A stretch of DNA of 64,000 bases from Phycisphaerales bacterium (GTDB lineage: Bacteria > Planctomycetota > Phycisphaerae > Phycisphaerales > UBA1924), in NCBI GenBank assembly GCA_016741915.1, contig JACVCS010000008.1, positions 1 to 64,000 on the forward strand, given 5' to 3'. The notes beneath the pieces are model-generated. The model did no database searches. It saw only the letters and a program-made list of their open reading frames with translations, and was not told the DNA's origin. The position numbers were made by a program, and so were the translations under genes. Positions 49,795 through 58,731 of this stretch are shown in pieces. The stretch's first letter is position 1, and each line of letters opens with the position of its first letter.

Positions 49795-51510
49795 TCAAAC
49801 GCACGGGAGGAACAGGTTGTTGAAGAAGCAGTTGTAATCGCCTTCGTTCACGCCGTTGTTGGTACATCCCGGCGATTCGCTCAACGCCGAACCATTGTCG
49901 CAAGCAATATCGCAAGAGCCACCCACCGCCGCGATCCCCAAGCCGGCTTGGAAGAAGAATCCGTCGGCGGCGAAGAAGGCGTTGTAGTCCCCTTCGTTCG
50001 GTCCGGCGCTGGAGTTTGTGCAGCCCGGCGCGATACTCAGCGGCGTGCCGTTATCACACGCCAGGTCCGCAGGATTGCAGCCACCGGTTAGCTCGGGCAA
50101 CTGGATCAGGAAAACCCGGTTGTAAGCCGTCAAACCGCCCGCGCCGTCGGGGTCGAAGGTTCCGTAGCCGGTCACCCAACCCGTGTCGCTGATGCCGCGG
50201 GCCTCGATGAGTGTCCAGAGCGGTTGGTCGGCGGCGGAGAGCAGCGTGTTCAGGTCGATCGCCTCGCCGTTGACGCCCCACGCAACCGCGCGATTACCGA
50301 GATTCGCGCCGCCACTCCGCTTCTCCGCATACCCGACGGCCGTTCCGGCCGAGTTCACCGCGTACGCCCGGCTGAACGTGGTGCCGCTGTCGTCGGTGCC
50401 AAGATTCCCCAACTCGATCGCGTCGGTGCCCGACGCGTCCCAACGCACCGCCCGTGAACCGACCGACGTGCCGTCGATGTACTTCAACGCGTACCCGACG
50501 CACGTGCCGGCGGTGTTCACCGCGTACGCCTCGTTGAATGTGTTGCCGGCGTTGTTCGTTCCGAGGTTCCCCAACTCGGTCGCGTCGGTGCCCATCGCGG
50601 CCCATCGCACGGCGCGGGTACCGAGGTATGTGCCGTCGATGTACTTGCTCGAGTATCCGACCGCTGTGCCGTCGGTGTTCACGGCATAGGCATAACTGCT
50701 CGCGAAGCCGTTGATGTCGGTGCCCAGAATGTTGTCCAGTTCGGTCGCGGCGGTGCCCGAGGCATCCCACCTGACCGCACGCTCGCCAACGTACGTGCCG
50801 TCGGAGTATTTCCAGGCGTAACCGACGGCCGTACCGCTGGAGTTCAGCGCGAAGGCGCGGCTGTTTGTGTTGCCGCTGGCGCTGGTGCCGAGGTTGCCCA
50901 GTTCGGTTGCGACCGTGTCCGAGGCGGTCCACCGCACGGCGCGGTCGCCCTGGATTGCGCCGCCGACGTACTTTCTCGCGTACCCGACGATCGTGCCCGC
51001 GTCGTTGATCGCGTGGGCGGCGGTGCTCGAGACCCCGGTACCGCTGGTACCGAGGTTGCCCAGTTCAGTCGCGGCAGTCCCGGAGGCGTTCCAACGAACT
51101 GCGCGGGAACCCAGGGACGTGTTCCCATTGAACTTGTTCGCGAAACCCACCGCGGTGCCGTCGGCGTTCAAGGCGTACGCGATGCTGCTCGTGCTGCCAC
51201 TCGCGTTGGTGCCGAGGTTGCCCAACTCGGTCGCGTTATTGCTGAAGGCGTTCAGACGCACGGCTCGGGTGCCGAGGGACGTGTTGCCGTTGAACTTGGT
51301 CGTTGAACCGACACCGATGCCGCTGCCCGCGGTGATGCCCGGCACGAAGCTTGGCAGGAACGGCGACTGAAAACCCGTGCCGGTGGTGCTGTCGTACGTC
51401 AGCCCGCCGAAGATCGGAGCGCCTTGCGCACCCGCAGCGGCCGCCAGAAGTGTCATCCCCGCGACGCAGGTCAGAAACTCAATGTGATACCTCGCTGATT
51501 TCGCAGCCAT
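49795..51510 (-). CDS. Secreted HAF-repeat protein with two C-terminal GDYNxFF modules
   Basis: From ATG 51510 (AAAGGA upstream) the product has 571 residues: a signal peptide (about 1-30), then about eight repeats of some 50 residues with the pattern RAVRWxASGTxATELGNLGT and AYAVNxxGTAVGYAxKY, the HAF family of extracellular repeats expected to form a beta-propeller-like or solenoid structure. The C-terminal 95 residues hold two copies of a Cys module: CDNG, PGCTN and NEGDYNAFF or NEGDYNCFF. That module is a recurrent C-terminal element of planctomycete secreted proteins and may anchor them. Its DNA shows strong internal repetition. Bracketed by 45-bp direct repeats. Adhesion or surface role is inferred. 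Confidence 0.85.
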   Translation of the reverse strand: MAAKSARYHIEFLTCVAGMTLLAAAAGAQGAPIFGGLTYDSTTGTGFQSPFLPSFVPGITAGSGIGVGSTTKFNGNTSLGTRAVRLNAFSNNATELGNLGTNASGSTSSIAYALNADGTAVGFANKFNGNTSLGSRAVRWNASGTAATELGNLGTSGTGVSSTAAHAINDAGTIVGYARKYVGGAIQGDRAVRWTASDTVATELGNLGTSASGNTNSRAFALNSSGTAVGYAWKYSDGTYVGERAVRWDASGTAATELDNILGTDINGFASSYAYAVNTDGTAVGYSSKYIDGTYLGTRAVRWAAMGTDATELGNLGTNNAGNTFNEAYAVNTAGTCVGYALKYIDGTSVGSRAVRWDASGTDAIELGNLGTDDSGTTFSRAYAVNSAGTAVGYAEKRSGGANLGNRAVAWGVNGEAIDLNTLLSAADQPLWTLIEARGISDTGWVTGYGTFDPDGAGGLTAYNRVFLIQLPELTGGCNPADLACDNGTPLSIAPGCTNSSAGPNEGDYNAFFAADGFFFQAGLGIAAVGGSCDIACDNGSALSESPGCTNNGVNEGDYNCFFNNLFLPCV

Positions 51511-52072
51511 GAACACTGTCCTTTCTTGTGGCTCGCGTTCGGTTGAGAACGGGGCCCGTGATAAGAGATGACCGAGACCGGTCCGCTGAGGATGGTCAAC
51601 CAACGACGGTTGGTGCCGTGACAAACTCGACGGCCTGCTCGGAGTGGCGAAGGTGGTTCCCGGTCAACCTGCGCCACGAGCGAGCGCCGGATTCCGACCT
51701 TCCCGTTGAGATGAGAGAAGTGTACGATTGTTTCAGTAATGAACAACGTAAATCACTTTGTTTTCAGGTCAGAACTTACCCGCTCAAACGTTGCTCATTC
51801 GCTGAGTTCTTTAGGTGTTGTCCCGCGTGATATGAATGAAAACCCATGACTCATCGAGAAAACCGGGAGTCTCCGAGATGGAAGTCATCCACTCCGCGCC
51901 GACTTCGTCGACATCATCGGAGTTTTTCAACCGTTGGCAGATTCGCGTTCATGTCGTCGTCGCCGCTGCGCTGAGCGCTGACCCGCTCGCATCCGCACAA
52001 CACCAACGCAAAGGCGCGGAGTGCTCGTTGCTCCGGGCCTTTGCGGCTTACCCAATGACGATTTGAGGCTGG
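51511..52072. other. AT-richer non-coding region upstream of the HAF gene
   Basis: The 562 bases hold the HAF promoter region at the left, a visibly AT-richer stretch (about 51700-51850) unlike its neighbours, and the right 45-bp direct repeat (51998-52042). Short open frames here lack coding character. I see no RNA gene. Confidence 0.5.
51998..52042 (+). repeat. Right 45-bp direct repeat
   Basis: Matches 49506-49550 with one change (G at 52016 for C at 49524), which puts a mismatch in the hairpin stem. It lacks a T tract on the plus strand. On the minus strand it lies 30 bases past the stop of the gene at 52073. Confidence 0.9.
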
Positions 52073-52750
52073 TCAGCCCAGGTGCTTCGGATCCGCGTTC
52101 ACGCGGGCGATCAGCTCGGCAAAGGCGGCTTCGCGCGTCGGTTCATCCGCGAAGCGCTGCCAGTGCTCGCGTTGGCTCAGGTCGCTGGTGCTCTCGCACA
52201 GGCCAAAGGCCACCCACGCGAGCGAGGCGAGGTGGAATGCGTACGACTCTTTCGCATGACGAAGCAGCTTGAGCACCCCCAGCTTCAACTTCTCGCTCGC
52301 GGGCAGGTTCCACTCCACGTGGTCCATCGCCCGGCTCAGCGTCGCCATGTCCTCTCGGCCGGCTTTCAGCATCGCCAGGACCAAGTCGGTCAGGTCCAAC
52401 TCATGCCCGAGTTCTTTCAACTCTTCACCCGCTTGGAGCCGGGTGTTCAGCGGCAGCGCACCATCGTTGAGCATGCGTCGGAGCGCGTTGAACGATCCGT
52501 CGTCGTTCACTTCTCGCGGCGATGCCGACCCGTCGACCGCGGCGCGTTGTTGCTCGATGAAGGCGATGGCCGCGAGCGCTTCCGCATCGCGCCAGTCGTT
52601 TCGCCCCTGAAGTATCGCCCGCACGGACTTCAACTCCTCCGCGTTCATCTCGCGAAGTGCGGCCAGGTCGTACCCCGTCCCGTCGCGCCAGGCATCGAGC
52701 CCGATGGTCATGCTGTCGCGGAAGCGTTCGAAAGCCGACGGCATGCTCAT
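52073..52750 (-). CDS. Hypothetical helical protein
   Basis: The 225-residue product starts at MSMPSAFERFRD (ATG 52750), which overlaps the upstream gene's stop by four bases. It is predicted all-helical and soluble, with helical pairs such as DALRREMNAEELKSVRAIL-like and DLTDLVLAMLKAGREDMATLSRAM, resembling HEAT- or TPR-like packing. There is no signal peptide, metal motif or catalytic residue pattern. It is the second gene of a two-gene unit with a membrane protein, so it may be a cytoplasmic partner. No family recognised. Confidence 0.7.
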   Translation of the reverse strand: MSMPSAFERFRDSMTIGLDAWRDGTGYDLAALREMNAEELKSVRAILQGRNDWRDAEALAAIAFIEQQRAAVDGSASPREVNDDGSFNALRRMLNDGALPLNTRLQAGEELKELGHELDLTDLVLAMLKAGREDMATLSRAMDHVEWNLPASEKLKLGVLKLLRHAKESYAFHLASLAWVAFGLCESTSDLSQREHWQRFADEPTREAAFAELIARVNADPKHLG

Positions 52751-53853
52751 ATCGGCTCCTTGAAGACGATCGTCTCGCCGCGTTCGTACGCGCCGAGCAC
52801 TTCCAGGGCCTTCGCACGCCGGGGCGTGTCGGGCTTGGCCTCGATGGCTTTCCGCAGCGCCGGCGCAAGTTCTTTCAGGCGGGGCGAATCGAACCGCTGC
52901 GCCGCCATGAGTTGACTTTGCATCATGCCGCCGAGGCTCAACTGTGTCGGCTGGTCGTACATCTCCGGCGCCGCTTCGATGTTCTCGATCAGCCGCCGGC
53001 ACGAGATCACCAGCCCCTCAACCCACGCGTGGTCCGGCTTGGGCGATTCGCTGATGAACCCGGTTGCGTAGATGCGTTTCCACGGGTCGGTATCGCTGAG
53101 CACTTCTTCGAGCCTGCGAGTCAGACCGGGCAGCGCCGAGATGCGCTCATACGCCCGCACGCGGTGCGCATCGCTGCGCACGATGCTCGTGTGGTCAAAG
53201 AACGCTGCCAGCGGCGAATCGTCGGGCAACGCCTCCAGTTCCTTCGCCGCCTTCTCGTGAAACTCGCGCTGCTCGCGATCAAACCGCTGCTGCATCTCGC
53301 GGTCGCGTTCAACCGTCAGCCGCTCGTTCTCCAGCGTGCGGTGCATGTACCGAAACCCGTGGTACACCGCCGCCGCGAATCCAACCCCGCCGAAGAGCGC
53401 CAGCACAGCGCCCACACCCCGCAGCCCGGCGGCATGCTCGATGCTCCCCGATTCGCGCCACAGCGCACTGAGCACCACCACCATCAAAACCCCCGGCACA
53501 ACCGTCGCGCCGAAGTTCGCAACCATCGGCACCCACTTCGCCCCGCGATCGGCCCAGTACGCCCAGCACGCCATCCCAAGCACGCCCAGCCCGATGATCA
53601 CCACCGCCGCGATGAGCATCGCCAGCCCGATTGAGCCGTGGACCCACGCCATCCCGCCGCGCAGAGCACCGATCACCCCCGCCAGCAGTGCGCAGACCCA
53701 CCCGGCGATCCCTACAAAGAAGACCAACGCCAGACCCATCGCATCCGCACCGCTGGGCGGTCGCTTGAAGTACCAGCCGCACGACAGCCCCAGCGCCAGC
53801 ACGCTGAGCCCGAACCCGCACAACAGCAACGAACCAAAGAACGAGATGATCAT
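52747..53853 (-). CDS. Membrane protein with cytoplasmic helical domain
   Basis: From ATG 53853 the product has 368 residues: about five membrane segments (2-165), a charged coiled-coil-like stretch (HRTLENERLTVERDREMQQRFDRE, about 180-215) and a helical cytoplasmic domain (220-368) with WKRIYATGFISESPKPDHAWVEGL. The cytoplasmic domain has similarity in style to the partner at 52073, so the two may interact or share an origin. The start near 53883 in the same frame is less likely because the hydrophobic segment begins at MIISFF. Function unknown. Confidence 0.7.
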   Translation of the reverse strand: MIISFFGSLLLCGFGLSVLALGLSCGWYFKRPPSGADAMGLALVFFVGIAGWVCALLAGVIGALRGGMAWVHGSIGLAMLIAAVVIIGLGVLGMACWAYWADRGAKWVPMVANFGATVVPGVLMVVVLSALWRESGSIEHAAGLRGVGAVLALFGGVGFAAAVYHGFRYMHRTLENERLTVERDREMQQRFDREQREFHEKAAKELEALPDDSPLAAFFDHTSIVRSDAHRVRAYERISALPGLTRRLEEVLSDTDPWKRIYATGFISESPKPDHAWVEGLVISCRRLIENIEAAPEMYDQPTQLSLGGMMQSQLMAAQRFDSPRLKELAPALRKAIEAKPDTPRRAKALEVLGAYERGETIVFKEPI

Positions 53854-53958
53854 GGCACGCTCGCAACATCGCCCGCCTACCACTTGCGGCCATCACGACA
53901 CCCGTATCGGCGCCTTGAACGCAGACAATGCTGTATCCGAGCCGCTCGGTGAGCTCTT

Positions 53959-54348
53959 TCATGATGTGGTCTTGCGACCCGACCGCGACGCTTTGCGGGG
54001 CAACGACACGGCTTTCTTCGTGTCACTCTCCGCGAGTCGGAACTCCACCGCAGCTTTCAGCAGCTTCAAGCCCGTTGCTCGCGGCAATGATGAAAGTCTC
54101 AAGTGCGTGCAGCCCGCCGCTCCCCATGCGCCGTTCGCGGCCCGAGCGGCTAACGAATCATCACGAAGCACACGCTCCTGCTCCTTCTGCGGAAGGCGCA
54201 GCATGACCCACCCCTCATCCGGAGATTCAAGCGAGGCGAAGATCTTGCCCGCACCGGCACCAACTCGAAAGTCAGCCCGCCCCATGTGCGAGCCCTCTCG
54301 CACGCCCGCAAATGAGAGCGCCAAGCTGCGGAAAATCTCGTCTGTCAT
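53959..54348 (-). CDS. MmcQ/YjbR-family protein
   Basis: The 129-residue product has the MmcQ/YjbR fold blocks: FAGVREGSHMGRADFRVG near the N-terminus, KIFASLESPDEGWVMLRLP and a C-terminal helix TGLKLLKAAVEFRLA. Members adopt a double-winged-helix CyaY-like fold and are suspected to bind DNA, but no clear function is established. The basic tail (KKAVSLPRKASRSGRKTTS) would suit nucleic-acid binding. It follows the citrate synthase gene by 63 bases on the same strand and may share its transcript. Confidence 0.8.
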   Translation of the reverse strand: MTDEIFRSLALSFAGVREGSHMGRADFRVGAGAGKIFASLESPDEGWVMLRLPQKEQERVLRDDSLAARAANGAWGAAGCTHLRLSSLPRATGLKLLKAAVEFRLAESDTKKAVSLPRKASRSGRKTTS

Positions 54349-54411
54349 GCAGCACGCTTCGACCTTTGATCGGGCTGGAACCGCTGCCGACTCAAACGCG
54401 ACTTTGTGCGA

Positions 54412-55569
54412 TCAGCGCTTCTCGATCGGCGCGTACGCAACCGCGTGCGGGCCGATGTACGCCGCCGCCGGGCGGAAGAGCCGGTTATCCGCGAGCTGTT
54501 CCAGACAGTGCGCCGCCCACCCGCTGACCCGGCTCATCGCGAACATGGGCGTGAAGAGGTCCAGCTTCAGCCCGATGGAGTGGTACGTCGTCGCGGAATA
54601 GAAGTCGACGTTGGGGTAGATCCCCTTGCTGCCCACTTCGCGAGCCATGATCTGCTCGATCTTGCTCGACATCTCGTAGAGCTTCAGGTTCCCCGTGTCC
54701 GCCGCGATCTGCTTGCTGAAGGTCTTCAGGAACGTCGCCCGCGGGTCGATGGTCTTGTACACCCGGTGCCCGAAGCCCATGATCCGCTCTTTCCGCTTCA
54801 AGCGATCCATGATGTACGGCTCGATCACCTCCATCGCGTCCTTGCCCTGCTCCTTCGCCAGCTTCTCGATCTCCCCCAGCATCTCCATCACTTCCTCGTT
54901 CGCCCCGCCGTGCAAGGGCCCACGCAGCGAGCCGATCGCCCCCGTAATCGCCGAGTACATGTCGCTCAGCGTGCTGATGATCACCCGCGCGGTGAACGTC
55001 GAGTTGTTCAGCCCGTGGTCCGCGTGCAAAATCATGCAGATGTCAAACGCCCGCACCATCGCCGGCGTCGGCTCCTTGCCGTTCAGCATGTACAAAAAGT
55101 TCGCCGCGAACGAAAGATCCTTCCGCGGGTGAACCAGCGGCAACCCGCGCCGGTACCGATCAAAGTACGCAATCAACGTCGGCACGTGCCCCAGAATGTT
55201 CAGCGCCTTCCGCCGCGCCGAGGGCAAATCCACCTTGTTCGGCTCAAGATCGTGCATCGACAGCGCGCTGACCATCGTCCGCAAAACGTGCATCGGCTGC
55301 GCACTCGTCGGCAGCGCCACCAGCCGCTGCTCCATCCCCGGCGGCAGCTCGTACCGATCCCTCAACATCCCCGTGAACTCGTCCAGTTCCGCCTTGTTGG
55401 GCAACCGGTTGTTCCACAGCAAAAACACCGTCTCTTCAAACGTGCTGTTCCGCGCCAGGTCGTCGATGGCAATCCCGACGTACTCAAGAATGCCCTTTTC
55501 CCCGTCAATGAACGAGGACTTGGTTTCCGCCGCGACGATCCCTTCAAGACCTTTAACAGCAAGCGCCAT
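54412..55569 (-). CDS. gltA: Citrate synthase
   Basis: Condenses acetyl-CoA and oxaloacetate to citrate, the entry step of the TCA cycle. The 385-residue length is that of the short dimeric (Gram-positive/archaeal-type) citrate synthases. Visible blocks: catalytic His in LHADHGLNNSTFTARV, RGPLHGGANEEVMEML, IMGFGHRVYKTIDPRA and VDFYSATTYHSIGL (catalytic Asp). AAGGA precedes the ATG, and a TATACT box (near 55692) suggests a leader of about 110 bases. Confidence 0.95.
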   Translation of the reverse strand: MALAVKGLEGIVAAETKSSFIDGEKGILEYVGIAIDDLARNSTFEETVFLLWNNRLPNKAELDEFTGMLRDRYELPPGMEQRLVALPTSAQPMHVLRTMVSALSMHDLEPNKVDLPSARRKALNILGHVPTLIAYFDRYRRGLPLVHPRKDLSFAANFLYMLNGKEPTPAMVRAFDICMILHADHGLNNSTFTARVIISTLSDMYSAITGAIGSLRGPLHGGANEEVMEMLGEIEKLAKEQGKDAMEVIEPYIMDRLKRKERIMGFGHRVYKTIDPRATFLKTFSKQIAADTGNLKLYEMSSKIEQIMAREVGSKGIYPNVDFYSATTYHSIGLKLDLFTPMFAMSRVSGWAAHCLEQLADNRLFRPAAAYIGPHAVAYAPIEKR

Positions 55570-55828
55570 GGCAACTGAATCCTTCGACGATGGTGTGGGT
55601 GGTGGTGGGTGAAAAGTGGGGGGCAGTGGGGGGGTATTGCGTTCGCGATCGTCAGAAAATCAACCATCACGCGGGCAGACCCGCATGAAGCGGCAGTATA
55701 GCGCACGCCCCACGCCGCGGATACCCGCCGCACCAAGCCCCGCCATCCCGCCCGCCATCGATCAACCCGCGATCCCGCTCCATTCCCCACCCGCTCCCGC
55801 CATTGACGCCAATCGATAAACTCCCGCC

Positions 55829-57037
55829 GTGATCCCCCTGGGAACCGACCAAGTCCGCAGCCGATTTCCGTTCGTCACGCTGACGATCCTGCTCGCCTGC
55901 GCCGCCCTCTACCTCTACGACTCCACGTCCCAGCTCAACAACCCCGACGCCAAGCCCTGGTCCTTTGACTTCTGGGTGAGCCAAACCTCCCCCTGGTACA
56001 CCTTCCTCACCACCGCCTTCTTCCACGCCGACCTGCTCCACCTCGCCTCGAACATGGTCATCCTCATCGCCCTCGGCTCAGCCCTTGAAAGCCGCCTGGG
56101 TCACATTTCCTACTCCGTCCTCTACCTCCTCGGCGCCGTCGCCGCCAGCTTCGCCCACATCCTCACCACCTCCGACCCCGCCCTCGGCGCCTCCGGCGCG
56201 GTTGCCGCCGTGTGCGCCTGCTTCATGGTCATCATGCCCCGCACCCGCATCCGCACCCTCATGTTCTACGGGCTCATCTCCATCATCGAACTCCCTGCAT
56301 GGTTCTACGTCGGCCTCTTCATCATCCTCGACATCCTCCACGCCACCACCGGCTGGGGCGGCAACATCGCCTACACCGCTCACCTCGGCGGCGCCGCCCT
56401 CGGCATCCTCTTCGGCTTCATCGGCATCGCCACAGGTCTCATCACCCGCGACCACACCGACCTGCTCTCCGCCATCCACCGCGCCCGCCGCCGGGCCGAG
56501 TTCAAAGCCCTCACGCGTGACGTCGAGCGCCAAACCGCCCAGCGCGCCGCCCTCGCGTCGTCAACCCCCATCGCCGATCCGCAGCTTGCCGAGCTCCGCT
56601 CCAGCATCTCCGCCCTCGTCGCGCAGGACAAACTCGACCAAGCCGCCGAGAGCTACATCGAGCTGCTGAAGCGCTACCCCGAACCCTCGCGCACGCGGGT
56701 TCTTTCCGCGAAAGCCCAGCTCGCCGTCGCGAACCAGCTCTACCTCACGCAGCGTTACGCCCACGCTATCGACGCGTACGAGGGCTACGCCGAGCTCTAC
56801 ACCACCGAGCCCGACGAGCCGCGTGTCCGCGTGCTGATCGCCACCATCGCGATGCGCCAGCTCAACGACCCCTCCCGCGCCCAGCGCGCCCTCAAGGCCA
56901 TCCGCCGCGAGCTCAGCGATCCGCAGCAGCACGCCCTCGCCGCCCAACTCGCCGAGGAAGTCCGCACCGCCCTCGCCGCCACCAAAGCCGCAGCCGAAGC
57001 CGCTCCTTCACCAACACCCCCGCAAAGCCCGCGCTGA
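55829..57037 (+). CDS. Rhomboid intramembrane serine protease with TPR-like tail
   Basis: The 402-residue product has six membrane segments (about 10-215). The rhomboid dyad is visible: Ser in LGASGAVAAVCACF and His in YTAHLGGAALGILFG; the W/R-type loop (FFHADLLHLASNM) is also present. Residues 245-385 form a cytoplasmic helical, TPR-like domain (YIELLKRYPEP, LYLTQRYAHAIDAYEGYAELY) that may bind partners. It cleaves membrane-anchored substrates within the bilayer; the substrate is unknown. GTG 55829 lies six bases after TAAACT (55817-55822), suggesting a leaderless mRNA. Convergent with aroK. Confidence 0.9.
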   Translation: MIPLGTDQVRSRFPFVTLTILLACAALYLYDSTSQLNNPDAKPWSFDFWVSQTSPWYTFLTTAFFHADLLHLASNMVILIALGSALESRLGHISYSVLYLLGAVAASFAHILTTSDPALGASGAVAAVCACFMVIMPRTRIRTLMFYGLISIIELPAWFYVGLFIILDILHATTGWGGNIAYTAHLGGAALGILFGFIGIATGLITRDHTDLLSAIHRARRRAEFKALTRDVERQTAQRAALASSTPIADPQLAELRSSISALVAQDKLDQAAESYIELLKRYPEPSRTRVLSAKAQLAVANQLYLTQRYAHAIDAYEGYAELYTTEPDEPRVRVLIATIAMRQLNDPSRAQRALKAIRRELSDPQQHALAAQLAEEVRTALAATKAAAEAAPSPTPPQSPR

Positions 57038-57044
57038 TCAACGC

Positions 57045-57650
57045 TCATCGAACCGACAGCTTCAGCGCCGCCGCGATCCGCTCAACGACCTGAGCGGGTG
57101 TGAGCCCCTCAACCTCCACCACCGCGCCCCACCGCGTCGCCATGCTGCGATACACCGGATCGCGCGCCGCGTACAACCGCTCCACCTCGTCCACCACCCC
57201 CGCGCCCGTCAAGCTCGGCCGCGTCGTCAAATCCGTCATCATCAGCCGTTCTTTCAGCACCGCCGGGCGAGCGTGCAGATACACCAATCTCAATGTCCCC
57301 TGTGCCGCATATTCCTCAAGAAGAGCCCGAGCCGCCTGGAACATCGCCGTCCCACCGCCGAGCGCCACCACACCCGCACCGTCCTTCATCTCCTCCAGCA
57401 CCGCCCGCAGCGCCTCCGCCTCGCCCGTGCGAAACGCCGCCTCACCGAGCGTCCGCAGCGCCTCGCCGCACGAAGCGAACTTCAGCACCGCCGCCGTGCG
57501 ATCATCGAGATCAACGCACTTCACACCCATCCCCAACTGAGCGCTCAGTTCCGCCGCCAGCAAACCCGCAACCGTGCTCTTCCCGCTGGCCCGAAGGCCC
57601 ATCAGCCCGACGACCACGCCATCGCGCGCCCGTGAACGCTGAGCGCTCAC
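57045..57650 (-). CDS. aroK: Shikimate kinase-family protein
   Basis: The 201-residue P-loop kinase phosphorylates shikimate at O3 in aromatic amino acid synthesis. Visible sites: Walker A GLRASGKST, shikimate-contact Asp in CVDLDDRT, the EAAFRTGEAEAL region, VVALGGGTAM and the lid/ATP site TTRPSLTG. The usual DxD after Walker A is DLDD. It starts at GTG 57650, overlapping the MBL gene's stop by four bases, so it is cotranslated as the third gene of an lpxA-MBL-aroK series. Confidence 0.87.
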   Translation of the reverse strand: MSAQRSRARDGVVVGLMGLRASGKSTVAGLLAAELSAQLGMGVKCVDLDDRTAAVLKFASCGEALRTLGEAAFRTGEAEALRAVLEEMKDGAGVVALGGGTAMFQAARALLEEYAAQGTLRLVYLHARPAVLKERLMMTDLTTRPSLTGAGVVDEVERLYAARDPVYRSMATRWGAVVEVEGLTPAQVVERIAAALKLSVR

Positions 57651-58636
57651 GCCGGCACCTCTTCCCGATCCGCCTCAACGGAACCGCCAGCGGTCACCGT
57701 GATCTTCGCGTCAACCTCAACCGACCGCGGCCGCGCAACCACGTCGCTCTCACCGACGCCCACACCACCCTCGCTCCCGCGCACCGGGATCCACCCTGTC
57801 GGCTCAAACGGTGCACTGACCGTCAACCCATACCCCGCGCCCGCGTGCAACTCCGCCGCGATCTCAGGCCTGTTGCACTCGCGCGAAAGGTGGATCAACA
57901 CCACATGATCGCGAGGCCCAATCGCCCGCACCGCCTGCAGGCACTGCCCGTTGGAGAGGTGCCCCCGCCCACCCATGATCCGCTTCTTGAGAAACTCAGG
58001 CCGCGTGCTGCTCACCTGCATCTTCGGGCAATAGTTCGACTCGATCGCCAGCACACTTACCCCGCGCAGGTGCGCCACCAGCTCCTCAGTCACGCGCCCA
58101 AGGTCCGTCGCGTACCCGATGGTCCCCGCCCCATCCGTCCCCGTCCCCCATCCCGGCAGCGTCAGCCGAAACGCCGCCGCCCCCAGCGCATCGTGAAACT
58201 GCATCGTCGGCTGCACCCCAAGCCCCAGCCGCGTGCGAAAGTACCCGCTGAAAGTGTGAAGCCGCCCGCCCGCCGGCGCACCCACGCCCATCCGCTCCGC
58301 CTGTCTCCCCCAACTCCGCGGCAGGAACACCTCGCACCCCTCGGGCAACGCCGTAGCTCCTTCACCGCACCACCCCGGGTTGCAGTGATCGTTATCCAGG
58401 TGCGTCAGCAGCACCGCCGACACCTCGCTCATCGAGACACCCACCCGCGCCAGCCGCGCCGCCGTCATGCGTGGTGACAGCCCCAGATCGATCAACACCA
58501 CCGACCGCGCCGCCGGGTTCTTTGAACTCGCAAAGCTCACCACCGTGCAGTTGCCCGTCGAGCCCGAGCCCAGCACCGCCAGAGCGCCCGCACCCGCAAC
58601 CTTCAGCCCCGCTCGCGTGCTGTCCTCGATGAGCAT
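57647..58636 (-). CDS. MBL-fold metallohydrolase (YycJ/WalJ-like)
   Basis: From ATG 58636 the product has 329 residues. The metallo-beta-lactamase fold starts AVLGSGSTGNCTVV, as in YycJ/WalJ-type exonucleases. Metal-binding residues are in LLTHLDNDHCNPG (HxxxDH), GTIGYATDLG and VLIHLSRECN (late His). Related enzymes act on nucleic acids, but the substrate here is unknown. ATG 58735, overlapping the lpxA stop, is in frame, yet its extra 33 residues are Cys/Arg/Trp-rich and look like shadow. It overlaps aroK at its end. Confidence 0.82.
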   Translation of the reverse strand: MLIEDSTRAGLKVAGAGALAVLGSGSTGNCTVVSFASSKNPAARSVVLIDLGLSPRMTAARLARVGVSMSEVSAVLLTHLDNDHCNPGWCGEGATALPEGCEVFLPRSWGRQAERMGVGAPAGGRLHTFSGYFRTRLGLGVQPTMQFHDALGAAAFRLTLPGWGTGTDGAGTIGYATDLGRVTEELVAHLRGVSVLAIESNYCPKMQVSSTRPEFLKKRIMGGRGHLSNGQCLQAVRAIGPRDHVVLIHLSRECNRPEIAAELHAGAGYGLTVSAPFEPTGWIPVRGSEGGVGVGESDVVARPRSVEVDAKITVTAGGSVEADREEVPA

Positions 58637-58731
58637 GCTTCGCCCTCGCCGCAACCCGGACCAACCGCACACACCACGCACCACGCCATCCGTCAGCAAC
58701 CACCCACGACAACCCGCGCTGCGACAACCGA

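Noticed and set aside
51528-51830. 100-codon plus-strand ORF upstream of the HAF gene
   Set aside because: It has no ribosome site, irregular composition and overlaps the HAF promoter region.
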